In this document: piece after piece, positions 56,051-64,000 of the stretch
Layout: every line of letters begins with the position of its first letter
Numbering within the stretch: position 1 is the first letter of the stretch
Assembly (NCBI GenBank): GCA_964409775.1
Contig: CAYPEI010000011.1
Location: forward strand, 1-64,000
From: JAHBXL01 sp964409775
GTDB lineage: Bacteria; Planctomycetota; Phycisphaerae; Phycisphaerales; UBA1924
Direction: 5' to 3'
Length of the DNA: 64,000 nt
Position numbers and translations under genes: made by a program
Notes under the pieces: generated by a model
Told to the model about the DNA's origin: nothing
Databases searched by the model: none
Seen by the model: only the letters and a program-made list of their open reading frames with translations

Positions 56051-58084
56051 TCACGGCCAGACGTTGTTCCCCAGATCCACATCCGGGAACTGCTCATCCG
56101 GATCGATGGTGACGCCCTTGATCTTTCGTCCTCTGGTGTCCCACGTCGTCGTCCACGAGTCCCCCTGTGCCCAGACCTGCACGGGCAACCGGCGCGCTTC
56201 GCTCGTGCCGTCGGTGTAGTCCACGCGGTACACCACCGGCATGATCAGGTCGCCCCGGTTTTGGAACGTGATGCGCGCATTGCGAGACTCCCCCTCGGGC
56301 TGCATCACCGTCGTCACGGCCTGATCCAGCACGCCCGCCTCATAGAACCACCCGCGCCAGAACCAGCCGAGATCGGCGCCCGCGGCGTTCTCCATCGTCC
56401 GCGCAAAGTCCCACGGCCGCGGCGACTTGAACGCCCACCGCCGGATGTACTCCTTGAACGCCGCATCGAACCGCTCCTCGCCGAGGATCCCCTCGCGCAG
56501 GAGCACGAGGCCGACCGCGGTCTTTGCGTACTGCGTCGCGCCCAGTGTGCCCTGCAACAGCAGGTCCGCGGGCGTGTCGATCGGCTGGGTGGACGGCCGG
56601 GGATTGTCGCGCGACCAGCGGCGCGGATGCCCTCGCCGCGGCAGTTCGTCGGGGTAGCGCTCCAACTGGTGGTAGTAGTTGATGAACGTGTTGAACCCCT
56701 CATCCATCCAGGCGTGGCGGCGCTCGTCGGTGCCGACAATCATGGGGAACCAGTTGTGCCCCAGTTCGTGCGTTGTGACGCCCCAGAGGCCGCGGGCATC
56801 TTCCCGCGCTCCGCAGTAGGCCACCATCGGATACTCCATTCCACCGCAGACGCCGTTGACGTTCGTGGCGGTCGGGTAGGGGTACGCGTACCACGTTCGC
56901 GAGTAGTGCTCGATCGCGTCGCGGACGTACTGCGTGCTCTTGCTCCACGCCGTCGCCTCGCGCGGGTAGAAACTCTGGCACAGCACGCCTTCGCCTCGGC
57001 CGAAGGCGCCGTCGGACCCGATGCCGGCGCCGGGCAGGAAGCACGCATCCCAGATGAACGCGGCCGAACTCGACCATGCGAACGTGCGGACGTTGTCGGC
57101 CTTGAAGCGCCACGTCAGACGGCCATCGCTGCTGGTGGTCGCGGGTCGCGACTCGGGCTTGCCGACCTCTTCAAGCGGCCGGATGGCGACGGTGTCGCTC
57201 GAAGCACGCGCCGAGGACAGCCGCTCGCGCTGCTGAGGGGTGAGCACGTCGTCCGGGTTCTGAAGCACCCCCGTCGCGGCGACGAGGTGCGATGCGGGCA
57301 CGGAGAGCGAAACATCGAACGAGCCGTAGTCCGTGTAGAACTCGCCCGTGCCGAGGTACGGTAGCGTGTTCCAGCCGTGCACATCGTCGTACTTGGCCAC
57401 CGCCGGGAACCACTGCGCCAGTTGGAAGATGGGACCATCGGCGACTTCGCTGATGCCCAGACGGTCCGAGCCGTACGGCGGGACCTTGAACTTCCAGGCG
57501 ATGGTGAACGTGGTCGTTCCCCCCCTGGCGGCGACGGGCGCGGGCAGGTCAAGCCGCCCGACTGTGTCGTAGATGTGCAGCGTGAGCGTCTGCGCCGGGT
57601 CGGGCAGGCCCTCCGGGGTCGCCGAGGCGGAAACGCCCAGCACCTCCAGGCCGCCCGCAAAGCCGTCCCGGTTGCCGAATCGGTCGCCCGGGCCGGTCAT
57701 CCGTGCGCCGTCGCTCTCGAGGCGAAAGAGATTCTGCTCGAGGTTGAGCCAGAGATACGTCAGCGCCTGGGGCGAGTGATTGGTGTAGGTGACGGTGGCG
57801 CGCGCGGTCACCGTGCGGGCGGGCTCATCGAGCGACGCGTGGATCAGGTAGTCGGCCCGCTGCTGCCAGTACTCCGGTCCCGGCTCGCCCGATGCGGTCC
57901 GGACCATGCCGGGCGCGGGCCATTCGGGCGCGGTGAAGCGCAGGGCGTAGTCGCGGGCCGCGGCGGCGGTCTCGGCAGGGACGGGCGAGCGGCCGCTGCC
58001 GGGTCCCGTGCACGCACCAACCGTTGAGAGAACCAGGCCTGAGACCAACAGCATCGCCGCGGATCGGATTCTGCGCATGGACAC
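56051..58084 (-). CDS. M1 family metallopeptidase, lipoprotein
   Basis: 677 residues. Lipobox STVGAC at the end of the signal peptide gives membrane anchoring. A beta-rich N-terminal domain is followed by the zinc peptidase with HELGH at 439-443 and Glu462 in WMDEGF, i.e. HExxH-x18-E as in M1. The GAMEN-type exopeptidase motif appears as CGGMEYPM. It probably degrades peptides outside the inner membrane. The smaller C-terminal part lacks the long helical domain of classical aminopeptidase N. Confidence 0.87.
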   Translation of the reverse strand: MSMRRIRSAAMLLVSGLVLSTVGACTGPGSGRSPVPAETAAAARDYALRFTAPEWPAPGMVRTASGEPGPEYWQQRADYLIHASLDEPARTVTARATVTYTNHSPQALTYLWLNLEQNLFRLESDGARMTGPGDRFGNRDGFAGGLEVLGVSASATPEGLPDPAQTLTLHIYDTVGRLDLPAPVAARGGTTTFTIAWKFKVPPYGSDRLGISEVADGPIFQLAQWFPAVAKYDDVHGWNTLPYLGTGEFYTDYGSFDVSLSVPASHLVAATGVLQNPDDVLTPQQRERLSSARASSDTVAIRPLEEVGKPESRPATTSSDGRLTWRFKADNVRTFAWSSSAAFIWDACFLPGAGIGSDGAFGRGEGVLCQSFYPREATAWSKSTQYVRDAIEHYSRTWYAYPYPTATNVNGVCGGMEYPMVAYCGAREDARGLWGVTTHELGHNWFPMIVGTDERRHAWMDEGFNTFINYYHQLERYPDELPRRGHPRRWSRDNPRPSTQPIDTPADLLLQGTLGATQYAKTAVGLVLLREGILGEERFDAAFKEYIRRWAFKSPRPWDFARTMENAAGADLGWFWRGWFYEAGVLDQAVTTVMQPEGESRNARITFQNRGDLIMPVVYRVDYTDGTSEARRLPVQVWAQGDSWTTTWDTRGRKIKGVTIDPDEQFPDVDLGNNVWP

Positions 58085-58107
58085 AGGGTACGGCGGCGAG
58101 GATGGAG

Positions 58108-58368
58108 TCAGGCCGTGGCGGCATTGGCCGCGACGGCGGTCTCGCGCTCCTGCGCAACGCTCAAGACCCGGAGTCCCTGGTCCTCGACCCAGCGCACGAG
58201 GTCGCCGATGGTGATGAGAGAGCGATCGAAGCGGACGAGCACTTGCCCGCTGACCCTGTCCACCGATGCCGTGTTGACGCCCCGAAGCGTTCCGATCGCA
58301 CCCGCCGCGAACAACGCAGGCGAGTCATCCGTGCGCGCGATGCGCAACGCCGCCGTGTAGTCGTCCAT
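58108..58368 (-). CDS. Small protein with HMA-like ferredoxin fold, no Cys pair
   Basis: 86 residues; GGAGG lies 5 bases before the ATG at 58368. The strand-helix order (GTLRGVNTASVDRVSGQVLVRF, then ITIGDLVRWVEDQGLRV) resembles heavy-metal-associated domains, but the CxxC metal site is absent. It may be a degenerate or regulatory HMA protein. It lies just upstream of the M1 peptidase on the same strand, 23 bases apart, so they may be co-transcribed. Confidence 0.6.
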   Translation of the reverse strand: MDDYTAALRIARTDDSPALFAAGAIGTLRGVNTASVDRVSGQVLVRFDRSLITIGDLVRWVEDQGLRVLSVAQERETAVAANAATA

Positions 58369-58590
58369 TGAGCCTCCGTGCCCGGTAACCCCAACAGGAA
58401 GAGCCGGTCGATCCGGGATCTGGCTGTCGCCACTCCCTTCGAAACCCCGCTCGAATGCCGGCAACGGCCGTCGCGCGGGGGTTTTCATCTTTCGGCCAGA
58501 GCACAAGCCGTCCGTGACAAGGCCGCAGTGAACCGCCGGCCGGTCCCGGGTGCAAGTTGGATGGGGGCGGTGGGTAAACCCGCGGATGGC

Positions 58591-58624
58591 CAAAAACACA
58601 AACGGCGGCCGCGGGGCCGCCGTT
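58591..58624 (-). terminator. Intrinsic terminator of tRNA-Leu
   Basis: On the minus strand a perfect 10-bp stem (AACGGCGGCC / GGCCGCCGTT, 4-base loop) is followed by TGTGTTTTTG. It starts 11 bases after the tRNA 3' end. Confidence 0.88.
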
Positions 58625-58634
58625 CGTCGAACAA

Positions 58635-58718
58635 TGCCCAGGAGAGGATTCGAACCTCCACACCCTTACGGGCGCTACCACCTCAAGGTAGTGCGTCTGC
58701 CAGTTTCGCCACCTGGGC
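58635..58718 (-). tRNA. tRNA-Leu (anticodon GAG)
   Basis: 84 nucleotides with a long variable arm as in Leu tRNAs. Acceptor GCCCAGG/CCTGGGC, anticodon stem CTACC/GGTAG with loop TTGAGGT (anticodon GAG, reading CUC/CUU), variable arm GCGCCCGTAAGGGTGT, T-arm GGTTCGAATCC. Discriminator A; CCA is not encoded. Confidence 0.95.
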
Positions 58719-58963
58719 GGGTGGTCAGCCGGGCGGGGCCCGGCGGAAGGCCCCAACTCTACGGCGGGCCCGCCGCGACGTCTACGCAAGGGCCAAGGCC
58801 GTTCGAACCGAACCTAAGGGACCCTGGGTGCGGATCGTTGAGCGGCTCCCGCGCCAACTGGCCGATTTCGGCGGCGAGGGGTGCCGTGGGAGCGGGGCGC
58901 GGAATGCGGTCCGGGGTGGGCCGGCTAGACATGTGTCGTCCCTTCGCCGAGAATGCAGCCTCG

Positions 58964-60421
58964 ATGCGTCGAAACCCGTTCCCATGCCGTTTCAGCGTGC
59001 TGGCCTTGTGCTCCGTCGTGGGCGGGCTTTCAGCGTTCACGTCGTCTGCGGCAGGGAGTGCTCCACCCGCGGACCAGCCGGCGATGCCGGCGGCCGGTCC
59101 GGACTCGGCTGACGAAAACGCCGAGCGCGAGGTGCTGGTTGTTCTCCGAAGCGGCCAGCGGGTCACCGGGATCCTGGCCGAAGTCACCGAGAAGACGCTC
59201 ACGGTCAAGGTCTCGGGGATCAACGCATCTTTTTCCATCGCCGACGTTGAGCGATACGAGTTCCTGCCGCCGCTCATGGAGCGGTACCGCGACCTCCGCG
59301 CGGCCGTGGGCAACGACCCGGACCAGATCGCCCGGCTGGCGGAGTGGCTCCGCGAACGCGGGAAGTATGAACTCGCGCTCTCCGAGATCGACCGGGCATT
59401 GGAGATCCGGCCTGATCACGCCGAGTGCCTGCGGCTCAAACTCGAACTCGAACAGCAGATTCTGCTCCGCAGCCGGGCAAAGACCCGCCCGCAGCCCGAG
59501 CCCGCGGCGAATCCTGCTGACACACCCGGCGGAGGTGAGGCGGCGCCGCGGCGATCGCGGATCACCGACTTCCCGTTGCTCACGCCGGCGCAGATGGACC
59601 TGATCAAGGTCTACGAGGTCGATCTGGCTGAAAAGCCCAGGATCATCGTTCCACGCGATGCGATGGAGCGGCTGATGGCGGCCAACACCGGCCACCCGCT
59701 GATCCCGGTCACCAAAGAGGGCCGCGAGTCGCTGCTCCGAAAGAGCCCCGCCGAGCAACTCGAACTGATCTTCCGACTCCAGGCCCGAGACTTGTATGCC
59801 CAGATTCAGATTCTGGACATGCCGGGGTCGATCCGGAAGTTCCGCGACAACGTTCACGCCACATGGCTGCTGAACTCCTGCGCAACGACGATGTGCCACG
59901 GCGGGAGCGATGCCGGCCGGTTCGTGCTGGCGACCCGTCGTCCCAACCACGATCAGACGGTGTACACCAATCTGCTGATCCTGCAGAAGTTCCGCCTGCG
60001 GGATGGGCAGCCTTTGATTGACTGGGAAAACCCTGAGCGGTCGCCCCTGCTCCAGTTGGCCCTCCCGCGGCAGGATTCGCTCGTCTCGCACCCGATCGCC
60101 CCGCTGGGAGCCGCCGGCCGGGATGGCTGGAAGCCGGCGTTCCGGGACGCCAACGAAAAACTGTTCGTCAAGTCGGTGGAGTGGATCCGCTCGATGTACA
60201 AGCCGCGACCGGACTACCAGATTCCCTATACCCCCATCAAGCCGTTCGAGCCGGTTCCCGTGTCAGCGGCGAAGCCCGCCCCGGCCCCTCCGAAGGATCC
60301 TGCCCGGTCGCCCGGGGTCCCTGAAAGCGGGTCGGGTCCTGCCGATGCCGGCGGCGGGAAGCGAGATGGGGGCAACGTACCCGGGAGCGGGGGCACGCGT
60401 GAGGAACCGCCACCGCGGTAG
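58964..60421 (+). CDS. Exported protein with CX4CH haem-like motif
   Basis: 485 residues from this ATG (58931 is also in frame). Signal peptide ~1-30. The region at ~45-90 (VLVVLRSGQRVTGILAEVTE) looks like a small beta domain, followed by a TPR-like repeat (LALSEIDRALEIRPDHAECL). Around residue 300 is LLNSCATTMCHGG, a CX4CH arrangement that can bind haem c covalently; planctomycetes have many cytochrome-like proteins of this kind. The C-terminus is Pro/Gly-rich. Function unknown; the haem assignment is inference. Confidence 0.65.
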   Translation: MRRNPFPCRFSVLALCSVVGGLSAFTSSAAGSAPPADQPAMPAAGPDSADENAEREVLVVLRSGQRVTGILAEVTEKTLTVKVSGINASFSIADVERYEFLPPLMERYRDLRAAVGNDPDQIARLAEWLRERGKYELALSEIDRALEIRPDHAECLRLKLELEQQILLRSRAKTRPQPEPAANPADTPGGGEAAPRRSRITDFPLLTPAQMDLIKVYEVDLAEKPRIIVPRDAMERLMAANTGHPLIPVTKEGRESLLRKSPAEQLELIFRLQARDLYAQIQILDMPGSIRKFRDNVHATWLLNSCATTMCHGGSDAGRFVLATRRPNHDQTVYTNLLILQKFRLRDGQPLIDWENPERSPLLQLALPRQDSLVSHPIAPLGAAGRDGWKPAFRDANEKLFVKSVEWIRSMYKPRPDYQIPYTPIKPFEPVPVSAAKPAPAPPKDPARSPGVPESGSGPADAGGGKRDGGNVPGSGGTREEPPPR

Positions 60422-60574
60422 ACGCGGACCGACTCGGCCTGTCCCCGTTCGGATCGACGCCTGTACCCGAGTCGGATTCCTGATAGAGTGTCTGCCCTGC
60501 CGAGGCTGGAGCCCGGCGGGCTGTACACCGGATGTGGTGGGCGGGGGCCTTTGGCATCGGCACCGGATCAACGC

Positions 60575-62731
60575 ATGACCCGAAGAACCAGCACCACCAC
60601 CCGCGTCTCTCGAGTTTCCGCACTGATGGCGGCGAGCGTATTGGCCGTCTCGCTCGCCTCCTGCGACCGGTCCGACCCGGTGCAGGACGAGATCAACCGC
60701 GTGAGCGTGGGACTCGGCGCCATCAGCACATCTGGCAGCACCGCGCTGCCCAGCGTCGAGAACCGCCGGGCGATGTACCAGTGGGCGATCGACCGGCTCT
60801 CGGGCAAGCCGGGCGGCAACCTCCGCATTCAGGGCGTCGCGACCACCGATGCACCCCCAAGCAGCCCCGCGGCGGTGAACGCGACGAATGTCGGTCAGGC
60901 CGCGGCGGCCAATCTTCTGCTGGCGCGCGGGCACGCGGGCCTTGGAGAGATTTCCGCGCAGGAGGCGGCCCGTCTCGAGGCCGATGCGGCGCTCCAACTC
61001 TCGCCGATCAGCGCGGCGCTGGATCAGTGGCTGGCGCAGAACGCCGCGGCGGATGCTCTCGCCTCGTACAACCCCGCATCGGATATCGAGCAGATCGAGA
61101 AGCGGATCACTGAGAAGCAGAAACTCGCCGACGATGCCCGGGCCGCCAAGGACCGGCAACTCGCCACGATCGCGAGCCTGGAGAAGCAGGCGGCCGATCT
61201 CGTTGCGGGCGCGAAGGCGAAGCGCGAGCAGTCGGCGGAAATCCGCGGCCGGGCGGTGAATGTCTCGGAGACTGCGCGACTGGACCTGATTACCGAGGCG
61301 GTTCGCATCGGGCGCGAGGCGGACGAGATCGAACGGCAGGCGGCGACGATCCTGGCGCGGGTCGATCTGGAGAAGCCGCAGGCGGAGATGCTGCAGCGCG
61401 GCATCGATGAACTCGCGGCGCAGATCCAACTCCTGCGGACCGACAAGGACAATCTCCGCCAGCGGGCTGATCAGAACGCCGCGGCGGCGAAGCGGGCACG
61501 CGACGAGGCCAAGGCCGCGGCGGATCGTCTGAACACGATGGCCGGCGCGCTGGCCTCCACCCGCGAAGCCGTTACCAAGCCGACGGATGCGGCGGTCGGT
61601 TCCTACGGCAAGGCTGTGGACGCGGCCCGCAAGGCGGCGCAGGTTTCTCGCGATGCGAAGAGCACCGCCTCCATCGCCGGCGGGAACTATCAGCATTCGC
61701 TGGCGGACGTGCTGGCGACGAAGGCTCGCGGACTGCACGAGTATGCCGCTCTGCTCACCAACCTTGCCAACGCCAAGCCGGCATTGCCCGCGGCCTCGGA
61801 CTACTCGAGCAAGGCGGCCGCCGCGACCGAGGCCGCAAAGAGCGCGATGGCGGATGCGGAGACGGCGTTCCGCGCTGCCTTGTCGCTGTATTCGAGCGCG
61901 GGCGGCTCGGGCGACACACAGGACCGACTGAAGGCGCTGGAAGCCTCGATGAATGCGATCCTGGGCAAACAGCCCGAAGCGGGCGCGGAGAAGGCTCCGA
62001 TTGCCCAGGACGCTCCGGACGGCTCGGCGCCGGCCGCGGCCCAGCCGGCCGCCTCCGGAAACGAACTCGCCCGAGTTGAGGACGAGATTCGCGCTGCGCT
62101 CGGGACCTTCCTTGCGGCGGTCAAGTCGTCGGACTACGCCGCCATCCGCGCCAGCATGCACGCCGACGGCGAGGCGGGTGCGAAGTCCGTCGATGCGATG
62201 TTCGCGCCGCTGGCGCTGAGCGCCGCCTGCGAGAAGGCCTACAGCAAGTCGCTCCGGCAGACCATCAACGACAGCAGCGTTCAGTCCATCAAGTCCAATC
62301 CCCTGATCGGTGGGATGATCCAGGCGGTGGATCAGTTCCAGTTGACGCCGGAGCAGGCCGCGGCCATGACTCCCGCTGACGCGACGGTGACCGCGACGTC
62401 GGCCACCGAAGCGGCGGTGTCGTTCCCTGGCGTTGAGGGCGCTGCGCAGGCATTGATGCTCAAGAAAGTCGATGGCGCCTGGAAGGTCGATCTGACCGCC
62501 GTGCTGAGCATGGCCGGCGCCGCGAACCCGATGATGGCCAACGCACTCAAGGCGATTGGTGAGTCGTTCACGAAGGTCACGGGGAAACTGGCGGGCGGCG
62601 AATACTCCGATGCCGATGCGATGCTGATCGACCTGAACAAGGAGATCACCATGGCGATGATGAAGGCCGGCGGGCTGGGTGGCCCGGGCGGAGGGGGCGG
62701 CGGTGGCGGGGGAGGTGGGGGGGGCGGTTGA
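60575..62731 (+). CDS. Coiled-coil lipoprotein with poly-Gly C-terminus
   Basis: 718 residues. Lipobox SLASC. Residues ~165-340 are strongly helical and heptad-like (IEQIEKRITEKQKLADDARA). Around 480-640 there is a compact domain of the kind found in lipoproteins with two short alpha-beta repeats (LGTFLAAVKSSDYAAIRASM, VDGAWKVDLTAVL). It ends with a run of 14 Gly. Predicted periplasmic or outer-membrane attached. No family recognised. Confidence 0.7.
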   Translation: MTRRTSTTTRVSRVSALMAASVLAVSLASCDRSDPVQDEINRVSVGLGAISTSGSTALPSVENRRAMYQWAIDRLSGKPGGNLRIQGVATTDAPPSSPAAVNATNVGQAAAANLLLARGHAGLGEISAQEAARLEADAALQLSPISAALDQWLAQNAAADALASYNPASDIEQIEKRITEKQKLADDARAAKDRQLATIASLEKQAADLVAGAKAKREQSAEIRGRAVNVSETARLDLITEAVRIGREADEIERQAATILARVDLEKPQAEMLQRGIDELAAQIQLLRTDKDNLRQRADQNAAAAKRARDEAKAAADRLNTMAGALASTREAVTKPTDAAVGSYGKAVDAARKAAQVSRDAKSTASIAGGNYQHSLADVLATKARGLHEYAALLTNLANAKPALPAASDYSSKAAAATEAAKSAMADAETAFRAALSLYSSAGGSGDTQDRLKALEASMNAILGKQPEAGAEKAPIAQDAPDGSAPAAAQPAASGNELARVEDEIRAALGTFLAAVKSSDYAAIRASMHADGEAGAKSVDAMFAPLALSAACEKAYSKSLRQTINDSSVQSIKSNPLIGGMIQAVDQFQLTPEQAAAMTPADATVTATSATEAAVSFPGVEGAAQALMLKKVDGAWKVDLTAVLSMAGAANPMMANALKAIGESFTKVTGKLAGGEYSDADAMLIDLNKEITMAMMKAGGLGGPGGGGGGGGGGGGGG

Positions 62732-62876
62732 CCCGACGCGGCCGGATCGGCTACGTTCCTACCCCTGCGCAGGTGTTGGCGTACGGGTGGGAGTCGGGGA
62801 ATCGGTGTGGGAGCAGGCCCACAGGCCTGTGGATCGAGGATTGGACAGGGCCGCGGCCCGGGAAGCATGCCAGACG

Positions 62877-63962
62877 ATGATCACGAGCCGACCACTGACC
62901 GCGCTGATGGCCATGACGATCGCTGTCGGCGCTGCTGCTTCAGCCCGTGCCCAGACGGCGTGCAACCTGCCCGAGCAGACCATCATGGCCCGTTCTCCGG
63001 CAGACGTGGACAACGACGCGCTCAAGTCGTGCGTCGAGACCAACGCGCCCGGGCTTCGCGGGGAGTATGACGCCATCCGCCAGTCGCGGCAGAACCTGCT
63101 GACGCCGCTGCGGGCCAGCAGCGTCTCGGTCTTTTTCCGCCTGGCGTACTCCGACCATCTCAAGCCCGTGCTCATGCCGCTGGTGGGGAATGCCAGCGAT
63201 GACATCGCTCTCAATGCACTGCGGGTTGCAGGTGAGTTGGGCACGATCGACGGGGCGAATCTCTGTGTCACCGGGCTGGAAGACAAGCGTCCCGCGGTGC
63301 GGATGATGGCCGCGTCGGGCCTCGCCCGGACGTTCTCGGTCCTGTGGACCACGCCCACGATCCAGCCGGGGCCGTTCGCGGGCATCGAGGGCAAACTCGC
63401 CGCGGCGATGCAGCGCGAGAAGGACCCGGAGGTCCTCGACGGCTTTGCGATGGCGTACGAGGCCGCGCTGCAGATTCCCGTCAACGTGGTGTCGGATGCT
63501 CAGAACATGGCCCTGCGGACGGCGGCGACGGAGTTCGGCAAGATCGCCCGTCAGAAGAGCGCGGAGGCCGGCGCGGTGCCCGCGCAACTCCGGGCGAGCA
63601 AGGCGGTGCTCGACACGCTCACGCAGGTCGGCCTTGGGGCCAAACCGCCGGTCGACACGCTCCGCGAGGCGGGCGGGTTTGGCGGCGATCTGCTTTCTTA
63701 CGCGCTCCGCCGCCTTCGTTCCGGCGCGGTCAGCGATGCCGAACGCCAGCAACTGGCCGTGCTGGTCGGCCAGGCCCAGAACGTCGTTTCCCGCAGCCAC
63801 ACGCTGCTCGACGGCAACGGCAAGCAGTATCGTCTGGATGTCCTGGTACGCGACGGCAACGACCAGCAGTACTTCCGGGACGTGATGAACGTCATCGGCG
63901 GCGAAGGCGACCTGGTCAAGCCGCCGTTCAATCACAAGAAAGAGCGATTCCTGACGCCCTGA
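62877..63962 (+). CDS. Exported HEAT-repeat-like protein
   Basis: 361 residues. Signal peptide ~1-25 (cleavage near ARAQT). Helical repeats of HEAT type are visible (IALNALRVAGELG, KRPAVRMMAASGLARTF, PEVLDGFAMAYEAAL). Two Cys are present in the N-terminal part. It follows the lipoprotein gene after 145 bases and may share its transcript. Probably a periplasmic binding or scaffold protein. The last 38 bases of the window after it hold nothing. Confidence 0.7.
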   Translation: MITSRPLTALMAMTIAVGAAASARAQTACNLPEQTIMARSPADVDNDALKSCVETNAPGLRGEYDAIRQSRQNLLTPLRASSVSVFFRLAYSDHLKPVLMPLVGNASDDIALNALRVAGELGTIDGANLCVTGLEDKRPAVRMMAASGLARTFSVLWTTPTIQPGPFAGIEGKLAAAMQREKDPEVLDGFAMAYEAALQIPVNVVSDAQNMALRTAATEFGKIARQKSAEAGAVPAQLRASKAVLDTLTQVGLGAKPPVDTLREAGGFGGDLLSYALRRLRSGAVSDAERQQLAVLVGQAQNVVSRSHTLLDGNGKQYRLDVLVRDGNDQQYFRDVMNVIGGEGDLVKPPFNHKKERFLTP

Positions 63963-64000
63963 GGCGGAGCGCCAGCGTTCGTGGCCCGGCGGTCGTGGAC

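Noticed and set aside
62690..62731. Gly-codon tract at the end of the lipoprotein gene as a contingency repeat
   Set aside because: Mostly triplet-based and at the extreme C-terminus, so changes would only alter Gly number; no switching effect is apparent.

Overview
This window is high-GC DNA from a bacterium, most likely a planctomycete of the class Phycisphaerae. The clues are exported proteins with the N-terminal LEPRQLL / LESRQML motif, a C-terminal GC-type dockerin pair, many membrane proteins with a CxxCGYDL...CPECG zinc ribbon, and triplicated SPFH (HflK/HflC-like) genes. This assignment is inference from gene content.

Left part (1-15.1 kb): ordinary chromosomal genes. They are the start of a lipoprotein gene, holA, a DUF1579-like secreted protein, argB, an SGNH-like dockerin protein, a very large signal peptidase I, kbl, yceI, tRNA-Arg(TCG), membrane proteins, a PIN-PhoH ATPase and comB.

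The unusual part is 15.1-22.9 kb, all on the minus strand and lower in GC than its surroundings. It is a tandem array of two-gene modules. Each intact module has a membrane protein with a zinc ribbon, followed through an overlapping stop/start (ATGA, GTGA or GTGAGTAA) by a protein with a nearly invariant ~98-residue head and a divergent Cys/Pro/Gly-rich tail ending in a Cys plus Tyr-rich C-terminus (C...Y.Y). Stable hairpins lie between modules. A zinc-ribbon remnant lies before one copy, and the last head gene has lost its tail where it meets comB. The promoter-proximal gene has four copies of an 8-bp tandem repeat between its best start (strong Shine-Dalgarno) and its reading frame. Losing one copy would create a long in-frame protein with a signal peptide. 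I recognise no family for the heads or tails, and this locus is the best candidate for an undescribed system.

Middle part (23-47 kb): a DinB-like protein, an ABC exporter, a family 2 glycosyltransferase, a secreted cyclophilin, a response regulator/HD-GYP pair, a lone ABC-2 permease, an operon of three SPFH proteins followed by an ABC-2 ATPase, permease and TPR-like exported protein, a CorC/HlyC-type CBS protein, and a CARDB-like cell-surface protein.

Right part (47-64 kb): nuoJKLMN, the membrane arm of complex I without the peripheral-arm genes; divergent from it the coupled pgsA-pgpA pair for phosphatidylglycerol synthesis; then a small membrane protein, an M1-type lipoprotein peptidase, a small ferredoxin-fold-like protein, tRNA-Leu(GAG) with a terminator, and three exported proteins of unknown role (one with a CX4CH haem-like motif, one coiled-coil lipoprotein, one HEAT-like).
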